From assembly GCA_002393705.1 (NCBI GenBank), contig DGTH01000118.1:1-6104 (forward strand): DNA of 6,104 nt, read 5' to 3'. Every line of letters starts with the position of its first letter. Position 1 is the first letter of the stretch. Positions 1 to 6,064 of this stretch are shown one piece after another. Position numbers and translations under genes: made by a program. This DNA is from Prevotella sp. UBA4341. Lineage in GTDB: Bacteria; Bacteroidota; Bacteroidia; Bacteroidales; Bacteroidaceae. The notes below the pieces were generated by a model. The model saw only the letters and a program-made list of their open reading frames with translations, did not search any database and was not told where the DNA came from.

Positions 1-2420
1 TTGCCCTTCCCGCCGTGGCACAACGTCATACCACCGACCTGCGCCAGTGGCAGTTCTCACGCGACACCCAGACCTGGCAACAGGTCGCCATACCCCACGA
101 CTGGGCCATCAGCGGGCCTTTCGATAAGAAGTGGGACCTGCAGATGGTGGCCATCGAGCAGAATGGTGAGACCGAAGCCACCGAGAAGAGCGGACGTAGC
201 GGAGCACTGCCTTGGATAGGCGAGGGACACTATCGTACCACCGTTACCCTACAGAACCTTCCGGCCCACGCCGAACTCGTCTTCGACGGTGCCATGAGCG
301 AACCCACCGTGAAGGTCAATGGGCGCAAGGCCGGCTATTGGGCTTACGGCTACAATGCCTTCCGGCTCGACGTCACGTCTTTTCTGCAGGCAGGCCAGAA
401 CACCATCGAGGTTGACTTGAAGAACGTGGAGGAGAGTTCACGCTGGTATCCCGGCGGTGGACTCTATCGCCCGGTAGAACTTGTTACTACGTCACAGACT
501 CATATCGACACGTGGCAGACCTTCGCGCGTACATTGTCTATAAGTAATGGTAAAGCGACCGTATGCATCTCGGCCAAGGTCAGCAATCCGCAGCCTGGCC
601 AGCAGCTTCAGCTCACGCTGGCCGCTCCCGACGGCCGCGTGCTCAAGCAGCAGCAGGTGGCTGTTCAGCCACAGGGCGACGTGGTCTATGTCGTCGAGAT
701 AGAACGCCCGCAGCTGTGGACCCCCGAGACGCCGTCGCTCTATACTGCCCGACTCTCGTTGTCTGGTATGGACGAGACTGTGACACGCTTCGGCATACGC
801 ACCGTCACCGTGTCGAAGGAGGGTGGCTTCCAGCTGAACGGCATCTCACGCAAACTGAAAGGCGTCTGCCTGCACCACGACTTAGGCCCCTTGGGGGCTG
901 CCATCAACAAAGCAGCGCTCATTCGCCAGATAGAAACCATGAAGGCGATGGGGGCCGACGCCATCCGCACGGCTCACAACATGCCGAGCCAGTGGCAGAT
1001 GGACATCTGCGACTCTTTGGGCATGATGGTCATGGCCGAGTCGTTCGACATGTGGCTCTACCCCAAGTGCAAGAACGGCTATGCCCGTTTCTTCAAGGAG
1101 TGGGCCGACCGCGACATCGAGAACCTTGTACTTCGCAACCGCAACCACCCCAGCATCGTCATGTGGAGCATTGGCAACGAGATACCCGAACAATGGAGCG
1201 ACGAAGGCCGCGAGATAGCCCGTCACCTGCAGGACATCTGCCACAGCTTGGACCCCACGCGCCCTGTCACGCAGGGCATGGACCGTGCCGAAGATGCACT
1301 CAAGAGCGGCTTCGCCCAGGTCATGGACGTGCCGGGCTTCAACTACCGCGTCTATAAGTACGAGCGTAACCTGAGCCAGCTGCCTAAAGGCTTCCTGCTT
1401 GGCAGCGAGACCGCCTCTACCGTCAGCTCGCGTGGCGTCTATAAGTTCCCCGTCGTGCTGACCGACAATTCCCAGTTTGCCTCGTATTCGCCCAACTACG
1501 ACCCGACGGCACTTTCGCGTGCCGACGGACAGTGCTCCAGCTACGACGTGGAGTGGTGCTCGTGGTCGAACCTGCCCGACGACGACTGGGTGTGGCAGGA
1601 CGACCGGCCGTGGGTCATCGGTGAGTTTGTCTGGACGGGTTACGACTACTTGGGCGAGCCTACGCCCTACGACGAGTACTGGCCCAGCCGCAGCAGCTAT
1701 TTCGGCATCTGCGACCTGGCTGGTCTGCCCAAGGACCGCTACTACCTGTATCGCAGTCGGTGGAACACCCGCGAGCACACCCTCCACATGCTGCCCCACT
1801 GGACGTGGCCCGGACGCGAAGGAGAGGTGACGCCTGTCTATGTCTATACCGACTATCCTGAAGCAGAGCTCTTCGTCAACGGCAAGAGTCAGGGGCGCAG
1901 AAAGAAACAACCAGGCAGCGCACTGCCTACCTCTACAGAACCCTCTACCCAGGACATGGGGCGACTGGACCGTTATCGTCTGCGCTGGAACGACGTGCGC
2001 TACGAGCCCGGCACCATCGAGGTCGTAGCCTACGACGCTGAAGGCCGCGAGGCTGCCCGCTCGCGTCAGGTGACAGCCGGAGAGCCCGCGCAGATTGTCA
2101 TGCAGGCCGACCGCATGCAGCTCAAGGCCGACGGCGACGACATGGCCTTCGTTACCGTCTCACTGGCCGATGCTGGCGGTATCTTCTGCCCCACGGCTAC
2201 CGACCAGCTCTCGTTCAGCGTCTCCGGTGCCGGCACCTTCCAGGCCGCTTGTAATGGTGATGCCACGAGCCTTGAGCCGTTCACCGAGCCGCAGATGAAG
2301 CTCTTCAGCGGTCAGCTCGTCGTCATTGTACGTGCCGCAAAGTCGGCTGGCGACATCACCCTGACCGTTACCGATGCTGCCAGAGGACTCTCTAAGAGTC
2401 TGACAATAAAGGCTCAGTGA
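1..2420 (+). CDS. Exported glycoside hydrolase family 2 enzyme (beta-galactosidase type), 5'-truncated by the window edge
   Basis: The enzyme likely removes beta-linked sugars (galactose is the best guess) from glycans in the periplasm or at the cell surface. The frame is already open at base 3 and reads ALPAVAQ, which looks like the end of a signal peptide cut after AVA. The GTG at 15 is therefore not the true start, and the real one lies upstream. Residues below are counted from that GTG. A GH2 sugar-binding jelly roll covers about 20-155 (IPHDW; WYPGGGLYRPVEL). An Ig-like domain covers about 165-265, and the TIM barrel about 275-560. The acid/base is E389 in WSIGNE. The nucleophile is probably E465 in GSETAS: its 76-residue spacing from E389 equals that of LacZ E461-E537. 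E537 in GEFVWTGYDYLGEP is the less likely alternative. The C-terminal part fits DUF4982 (about 605-680) plus a final GH2 C-terminal beta domain (NGDATSLEPF). The family is secure; the substrate is inferred, and glucuronidase or mannosidase activity is not excluded. Confidence 0.93.
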   Translation, partial: ALPAVAQRHTTDLRQWQFSRDTQTWQQVAIPHDWAISGPFDKKWDLQMVAIEQNGETEATEKSGRSGALPWIGEGHYRTTVTLQNLPAHAELVFDGAMSEPTVKVNGRKAGYWAYGYNAFRLDVTSFLQAGQNTIEVDLKNVEESSRWYPGGGLYRPVELVTTSQTHIDTWQTFARTLSISNGKATVCISAKVSNPQPGQQLQLTLAAPDGRVLKQQQVAVQPQGDVVYVVEIERPQLWTPETPSLYTARLSLSGMDETVTRFGIRTVTVSKEGGFQLNGISRKLKGVCLHHDLGPLGAAINKAALIRQIETMKAMGADAIRTAHNMPSQWQMDICDSLGMMVMAESFDMWLYPKCKNGYARFFKEWADRDIENLVLRNRNHPSIVMWSIGNEIPEQWSDEGREIARHLQDICHSLDPTRPVTQGMDRAEDALKSGFAQVMDVPGFNYRVYKYERNLSQLPKGFLLGSETASTVSSRGVYKFPVVLTDNSQFASYSPNYDPTALSRADGQCSSYDVEWCSWSNLPDDDWVWQDDRPWVIGEFVWTGYDYLGEPTPYDEYWPSRSSYFGICDLAGLPKDRYYLYRSRWNTREHTLHMLPHWTWPGREGEVTPVYVYTDYPEAELFVNGKSQGRRKKQPGSALPTSTEPSTQDMGRLDRYRLRWNDVRYEPGTIEVVAYDAEGREAARSRQVTAGEPAQIVMQADRMQLKADGDDMAFVTVSLADAGGIFCPTATDQLSFSVSGAGTFQAACNGDATSLEPFTEPQMKLFSGQLVVIVRAAKSAGDITLTVTDAARGLSKSLTIKAQ

Positions 2421-3241
2421 TGAATCGAAATTGCCCTATGCATATTTGCCGAAGTATCGCCGGTGTTGTCATGTTGCTGCTGTTGCCCCTAACAGTAGCT
2501 CAAGCACAAGAGGAGGAGCGCACTATAGCTCCTCCGCAACTGACGGCGGCTAAGCCGCCGTCGTACGCCGCACTGGCCAGCGACTCGCTGCGTCTGAGCA
2601 TAGACCCGGTTTTCAACGTGCCTTCCCAGACCCGCGAGATGCCCTCGCAACGCGTGGGTTACGATATTCCTGCCTCGCGTCAGAGTGCGGGCGTGCTACC
2701 TTTGTGGAAGGGTGGGGCAGTAGCGGTCTATGGGGCTAACGACCACATGCCGGGCCTCGTGGACATCAGCACCGGACGTCTGGCTTTGCACCAGGACTTT
2801 GGCCGCTTTCACCTGACGCTCTCCGCCAATGCCAATAAGTACTGGCTGCCCATGCAGAGTGTGCTCACCTCGCAGTACGGACTGGGCGGCCATCTTAGTT
2901 TCGATGTCAGTGAGAGCGTGTCGCTTCACGCCTTTGGCAATTACTATTTTACTGACCTGCGTACGTCGCCTGCCGTCAGTCCTTATGCCTACAGCACGTC
3001 CTTCGGTGGCTATGCTGACATACGCTTCAGTGACCACTGGGGGGCCAACCTGGGTGCACAGAGCTACGTGAACCCCTTGAATGGCCGTTGGCAGACGGAA
3101 CCCATTGTTACACCTTATTATAAGTTTGACAATGGTGCGAAAATCGAGCTTCCGCTGGGTCCCCTCATCAGGCAAGCCATTTGGGGCCAGCCTTCCATCG
3201 ACACCCCTCCCATGCCTATGATGATGCGACCATTCCCGTGA
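2420..3241 (+). CDS. Secreted, probably outer-membrane beta-barrel protein of unknown function
   Basis: I do not recognise a named family. The 273-residue product has a clear signal peptide: a basic start, a hydrophobic stretch with several leucines (about 14-26), and a likely cut after VAQA at residue 29. A Glu/Pro-rich segment follows. From about residue 95 onward there are alternating polar/aromatic stretches typical of beta strands (for example FHLTLSANANKYW and VSLHAFGNYYF), suggesting a small outer-membrane barrel or beta-sheet surface protein. The end is rich in Pro and Met (PPMPMMMRPFP). ATG 2420 is preferred over the in-frame GTG at 2417. It overlaps the TGA of the GH2 gene by one base (TGATG), so translation is probably coupled and the two exported products may act together. 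No TonB box, SusD-like feature or lipoprotein cysteine is visible. The export call is strong; the barrel call is inferred from strand pattern only. Confidence 0.82.
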   Translation: MNRNCPMHICRSIAGVVMLLLLPLTVAQAQEEERTIAPPQLTAAKPPSYAALASDSLRLSIDPVFNVPSQTREMPSQRVGYDIPASRQSAGVLPLWKGGAVAVYGANDHMPGLVDISTGRLALHQDFGRFHLTLSANANKYWLPMQSVLTSQYGLGGHLSFDVSESVSLHAFGNYYFTDLRTSPAVSPYAYSTSFGGYADIRFSDHWGANLGAQSYVNPLNGRWQTEPIVTPYYKFDNGAKIELPLGPLIRQAIWGQPSIDTPPMPMMMRPFP

Positions 3242-3267
3242 CTTTCCGTCAAAAAAAAAGGTTTTTC

Positions 3268-3298
3268 TTTGTTTTGTTCTCGCTAAATCGTAACTTTG
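3268..3298 (+). promoter_or_regulatory. Bacteroidetes-type sigma promoter for the kinase gene
   Basis: TTTG at 3268-3271 is separated by 19 bases from TAACTTTG at 3291-3298. This matches the Bacteroidetes housekeeping pattern TTTG-N19-21-TAnnTTTG. Transcription would start a few bases after 3298, leaving a leader of roughly 25 nt before the ATG at 3330. The leader is A-rich and has no Shine-Dalgarno sequence, as is usual in this phylum. A run of nine A (3251-3259) sits just upstream and could act as an AT-rich upstream element. No convincing terminator hairpin separates this promoter from the preceding gene. Confidence 0.8.
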
Positions 3299-3329
3299 CA
3301 CCGACTAACCGAAAAAAGAATACAACGAC

Positions 3330-4865
3330 ATGACAGAAGATACAGTAACGATTAACCGTGAATCCATGCTCCCCGTGGGTACGCGGCTGCAGGGCGGCAA
3401 GTACCGCATAGACCGCTACCTTTCGTCGGGAGGCTTCGGCAATACCTACGTGGCCACGAACACCGAGTTCGAGGAGCAGGTAGCCATCAAGGAGTTCTTC
3501 ATGCGCGGCGTCAGCGAGCGCCAGGGCGACTCCGTCACCGTCAGCGTGAGCAACAAGGACAACGTCACGCAGTTCTCGGCCCAGAAGGAGAAGTTCCGCA
3601 AGGAGGCTCGCCGCCTGCGCAAGCTGCGCAACCCGCACATCGTGGCCGTCCACGACCTCTTCGAGGAGAACGGCACGGCCTACTACGAGATGGACCTCAT
3701 CAAGGGCGAGTCGCTCTCGGAACGGCTGAAGCGTACGGGCCTGCCGCTCGCAGAGCAGGAGGCACTGCACGTTCTCGACCAAGTGCTCGATGCCTTGCAG
3801 GTGGTGCACGCCCAGGGCCTTTACCACCTCGACCTGAAGCCCGCCAACATCATGGTTGACGGGCAGGGTAGGGCATTGCTCATCGACTTCGGAGCCTCCA
3901 AGCAGATGTCGCAAAACGACGGCTACAGCGTCAGCACCTCGTCGGCCCTGGCCTTCACGCCCGGCTATGCACCCCTGGAGCAGACCGAGCAGAACCTGAA
4001 GGCCTTTGGCCCCTGGACCGACCTCTACGCCCTTGGTGCTACGCTCTACAAGCTGCTCACCAACCAGACACCCCCGTCGGCCAGCGAAATCCTAATGATG
4101 GCCACGCCCTTGCCGTTTCCCACCCCCGTCAGCGCCAAGACGCAGCAGCTCATCAATTGGCTGATGAAGCCCCGCCTCGACGAACGTCCGCAGAGCGTGG
4201 CCGACGTCCGGCATTTCCTGACAGGTTCTCAGTCGGCAGATGAGTCAACGCAAATCGTTAAGGAAGACTCTGTATCGGAGGAAACGGAACTGATTGAGAA
4301 GCCTCAGCCTCAACCCAAGCCTCAGCCCAAGCCTCAGCCCAAACCGCAGCCGGTCTATGAGCCGCAACCGTCGTCGGGTAGCAGTAAGATGTGGATAGGC
4401 ATCGGTGTCGGCATTGCTGCCGCCGTCGTGGCTGCCATTGTGGTGACGCTATTCCTACTGAAAGGCCCGTCGATAGTGAATGCCCCCGCCGACAACATTG
4501 AGCAGACGACAGTCAGGCAGGTAACCAACCAGTCGTTTACTTCGCCCGTCAAGGACGGCATGGGTACCTACACGTACACCGGATCGGTTGACAGTCAGGA
4601 ACGCCCGGATGGGACGGGTAAGGCTGTGTTCTCCAATGGCGACAGCTACGAAGGTCCTTTCAAGCAGGGGGTAATGGAGGGCGTGAATGCTCGCTATATC
4701 TTCAAGTCAGGTGACCTCTTTGAAGGCGAGATGCGTAACGACCAGTTCTTCAACGGCACCTATACTACGGCCGATGGCAGCTACTTTAAAGGAACTTTCT
4801 CTAAGGGTCAGCCCGAGCAAGGGACGTGGTATGACAAGAGTGGAAAGACAATAACGAATATTTAG
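3330..4865 (+). CDS. Transmembrane Ser/Thr protein kinase with C-terminal MORN-like repeats
   Basis: This is a Hanks-type kinase of 511 residues, built like a receptor kinase: cytoplasmic kinase, linker, one membrane helix, extracytoplasmic part. The kinase domain spans about 25-298. It has a Gly-rich loop SSGGFG (32-37), VAIK lysine K54, probable helix-C Glu E92, catalytic HLDLKPANI with D168, K170 and N173, and DFG at 186-188. It also has GYAPLEQ (212-218) in place of APE, DLYALG (231-236), and R286 near the domain end. HLD replaces HRD, so it is a non-RD kinase, and the first Gly of the loop is Ser. A PQPK-rich linker (about 325-346) leads to a membrane helix at about 355-377. The C-terminal part (about 405-505) carries degenerate MORN motifs (NGDSYEGPFKQG, SGDLFEGEM, DGSYFKGTFSKG), possibly a sensor or binding surface outside the membrane. 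It has its own promoter and lies 9 bases before the DUF3791 gene. Its ligand and targets are unknown. Confidence 0.93.
   Translation: MTEDTVTINRESMLPVGTRLQGGKYRIDRYLSSGGFGNTYVATNTEFEEQVAIKEFFMRGVSERQGDSVTVSVSNKDNVTQFSAQKEKFRKEARRLRKLRNPHIVAVHDLFEENGTAYYEMDLIKGESLSERLKRTGLPLAEQEALHVLDQVLDALQVVHAQGLYHLDLKPANIMVDGQGRALLIDFGASKQMSQNDGYSVSTSSALAFTPGYAPLEQTEQNLKAFGPWTDLYALGATLYKLLTNQTPPSASEILMMATPLPFPTPVSAKTQQLINWLMKPRLDERPQSVADVRHFLTGSQSADESTQIVKEDSVSEETELIEKPQPQPKPQPKPQPKPQPVYEPQPSSGSSKMWIGIGVGIAAAVVAAIVVTLFLLKGPSIVNAPADNIEQTTVRQVTNQSFTSPVKDGMGTYTYTGSVDSQERPDGTGKAVFSNGDSYEGPFKQGVMEGVNARYIFKSGDLFEGEMRNDQFFNGTYTTADGSYFKGTFSKGQPEQGTWYDKSGKTITNI
4302..4352 (+). repeat. In-frame 12-bp repeats encoding the PQPK linker
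   Basis: The unit CCTCAGCCCAAG occurs at 4320-4331 and again, with one change, at 4332-4343. Related partial units flank it (4302-4319 and 4344-4352). It encodes Pro-Gln-Pro-Lys repeats in the kinase linker just before the membrane helix. As the unit is a multiple of three, gain or loss of copies would change linker length without breaking the frame. Confidence 0.85.
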
Positions 4866-4874
4866 TTTGAAAGC

Positions 4875-5108
4875 ATGATGAAGGATAAGGAAATGGATTA
4901 TAAGATACAGTACATCGTATTATGTATCAGTGAGTTTGCCCGTCAGAACAAGCTGACAGGAAAACAGGCATTCGCCTATCTTAACCGTTATGAAGGGCTG
5001 GCCTTCCTGGATGAATGTTACGAGGCTGAACATACCCTCTCTTTGCAAGATGCCATAGACGACATGACAGTTATATGTAAACGTAACGGTGGGAGGATTG
5101 GCGTATGA
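4875..5108 (+). CDS. DUF3791-like small protein, putative antitoxin or partner of the DUF3990 protein
   Basis: This small, mainly helical protein (77 residues from ATG 4875, or 71 from ATG 4893) resembles the DUF3791 family from memory of its typical pattern. It has a hydrophobic first helix (KIQYIVLCISEFARQ), then LTGKQAFAYLNRYEGLAFLDECYE, then HTLSLQDAIDDM. It has no signal peptide or membrane segment. The start is uncertain. ATG 4875 lies 9 bases after the kinase stop, while ATG 4893 is preceded by a purine-rich AAGGATAAGG and gives the shorter N-terminus more usual for the family. Its stop overlaps the next start as ATGA (5105-5108), so the two are probably translated together. DUF3791 genes commonly sit beside DUF3990 genes, which suggests a partner or antitoxin role. 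That role is inferred, and its biochemical function is unknown to me. Confidence 0.82.
   Translation: MMKDKEMDYKIQYIVLCISEFARQNKLTGKQAFAYLNRYEGLAFLDECYEAEHTLSLQDAIDDMTVICKRNGGRIGV
5091..5096 (+). promoter_or_regulatory. Strong Shine-Dalgarno sequence for the DUF3990 gene
   Basis: GGGAGG lies 8 bases before the ATG at 5105, inside the end of the DUF3791 gene. It is the only classical Shine-Dalgarno sequence I see at a gene start in this window, and it supports the 5105 start. Such sites are not the rule in Bacteroidetes. Confidence 0.6.
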
Positions 5109-5581
5109 TATTATATCATGGGACAAACGTTGAATTTGACCGAATAGACCTTCGGCAAAGTAAGGCGAATAAGGATTTCGGCCAGGGCTTTTATCTGACG
5201 GATATTGAAAGGCAAGCCTTAGAGATGGCTCAGAGACGTGTCCGTATTGCAGGGGATGGCTCTCCAACCATACTCAGATATGAGTTCGACGAACGGCTAT
5301 TGGAAAGTGGGGAGTTGAAGGTGCTTCGGTTTAATGAACCAAGTCGTGAATGGGCATTGTTTATATTGAACAACAGAATGGCCAGCGATTCTGGATTCAA
5401 GCATGATTATGATGTCGTCATAGGTCCTGTCGCTGACGACGGCGTGGTGTTTCAACTCAACCTTTTCCTTAATCATGCGATTTCTGAAGATCAGTTGGTT
5501 GAGCAGCTTACGTACAGAAGACTGAACACGCAATATTTCTTTGGAACAGAACGGGCAATATCTAAACTTCACAAGCTATGA
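5105..5581 (+). CDS. DUF3990-like protein with ADP-ribosyltransferase-like features, putative toxin
   Basis: The 158-residue protein fits DUF3990. It opens with LYHGTN (residues 3-8), then DFGQGFYLT (24-32), then DYDVVIGPVADD (101-112), and ends with QYFFGTERAISKL (143-155). These blocks resemble the strands of PARP-like ADP-ribosyltransferases: H5 in HGT would hold NAD, Y30 in FYLT would be the second conserved residue, and Q143 occupies the place of the catalytic Glu. If so, it would be an H-Y-Q variant acting in the cytoplasm on an unknown target (protein or nucleic acid). It has no signal peptide or membrane helix. It overlaps both neighbours by four bases (ATGA at 5105-5108 and 5578-5581), so all three are likely made in fixed proportion. 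The family call is fairly firm. Enzyme activity and toxicity are inferred, and a non-catalytic NAD-binding role is possible. Confidence 0.85.
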   Translation: MILYHGTNVEFDRIDLRQSKANKDFGQGFYLTDIERQALEMAQRRVRIAGDGSPTILRYEFDERLLESGELKVLRFNEPSREWALFILNNRMASDSGFKHDYDVVIGPVADDGVVFQLNLFLNHAISEDQLVEQLTYRRLNTQYFFGTERAISKLHKL

Positions 5582-5799
5582 CATTCGAAGCACAACAGTT
5601 AATAGACAATATTGTAAAGGAAATGGCCAAAAGGTTGATGCGTGACAAAAATCTCACGCTGCGCGATGCACTGCAGACAGTGTATTACTCGCAGCTATAC
5701 GAGAAGTTGACCGATCTTTCAACCGGACTGTATTATCAGAGCCCACTCTACAATTATGAATACCTTTTGCACGAAATGGAGTATGGCAAGATAGTATAG
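5578..5799 (+). CDS. Small helical protein of unknown function, third gene of the DUF3791-DUF3990 cassette
   Basis: I cannot assign this 73-residue protein to a named family, although similar small proteins beside DUF3990 genes in Bacteroidales seem familiar. The N-terminal half is probably helical and amphipathic (AQQLIDNIVKEMAKRLM, then LTLRDALQTVYYSQLYEKL). The C-terminal half is rich in Tyr (YYQSPLYNYEYLL). It has no signal peptide, membrane helix or recognisable DNA-binding motif. The start ATG overlaps the DUF3990 stop (ATGA, 5578-5581), which supports both the start and its place in the same transcript. By position it could be a second antitoxin, a chaperone, or a regulator of the DUF3990 protein; none of these can be shown from the sequence. 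It ends at TAG 5797-5799, and no gene follows directly. Confidence 0.75.
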   Translation: MTFEAQQLIDNIVKEMAKRLMRDKNLTLRDALQTVYYSQLYEKLTDLSTGLYYQSPLYNYEYLLHEMEYGKIV

Positions 5800-5972
5800 G
5801 TAGTACAATGAACACTCGAGAGAGTTCCGTGGGTACGAGAACAATCTGACGAAGGTCAGCTACGACATATTGGAGCTGCTGCTGCACCTACGAGCGTTTA
5901 AGTGGATGCCACGGGCACGATTTGTTTCTTTGAAGGCCCCTCGGTCTATAAAGGAAAAAACATGTTCAAAAG
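5800..5972. other. Intergenic stretch without a convincing gene
   Basis: Nothing here is well supported. One + frame stays open from 5804 to a stop at 6026-6028, but it has no ATG before 5906 and runs through the promoter at 5973-6004, so it is unlikely to be a gene. Its first part (GYENNLTKVSYDILELLLHL, about 5831-5890) looks protein-like and could be a decayed gene fragment. A 4-bp hairpin (TGCC 5907-5910, GGCA 5914-5917) followed by a T-rich stretch is too weak to call a terminator. Confidence 0.5.
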
Positions 5973-6004
5973 CTTGCATTTCCGCCAAAAATGTTGTACC
6001 TTTG
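5973..6004 (+). promoter_or_regulatory. Bacteroidetes-type promoter pointing out of the window
   Basis: CTTG at 5973-5976 and TACCTTTG at 5997-6004 are 20 bases apart, a good match to the -33/-7 pattern. Transcription would begin around 6010 and run toward the right edge. No start codon with a long open frame appears before position 6104, so the leader is at least about 90 nt long and contains the 22-bp repeats. The gene it serves lies beyond the window. Confidence 0.72.
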
Positions 6005-6064
6005 CAACTAATCCATCTTTGGTCATAAAGAAGTAAAAAAACAAAGGGTTTGTAGGTTTTAAGG

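Noticed and set aside
15..17. GTG at 15 as the start of the GH2 gene
   Set aside because: The frame is open to the window edge, and the upstream residues look like the end of a signal peptide, so the true start is upstream.
882..1910. Long minus-strand open frame (342 codons) inside the GH2 gene
   Set aside because: It lies opposite a clearly conserved GH2 catalytic domain, has no recognisable motifs, and is explained by the G+C-rich codon use of the real gene.
3251..3270. A-run followed by a T-rich stretch as a terminator after the second gene
   Set aside because: Only weak A-T pairing is possible and there is no G+C stem; it more likely belongs to the promoter region.
3249..3914. Minus-strand open frame (221 codons) across the kinase promoter and N-terminus
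   Set aside because: It is a shadow of the conserved kinase domain and crosses a good + strand promoter; its predicted protein shows no family pattern.
4862..4869. TTAGTTTG as a -7 box for a separate cassette promoter
   Set aside because: It mismatches TAnnTTTG at the second base, and no TTTG or TTG lies at the right distance upstream.
5808..5849. Short ORF starting at ATG 5808
   Set aside because: It ends after 13 codons at TGA 5847-5849, and nothing supports its translation.
5907..5930. Hairpin plus T-rich stretch as a terminator of the cassette
   Set aside because: The stem is only 4 bp with a 3-nt loop, and the T stretch is interrupted.
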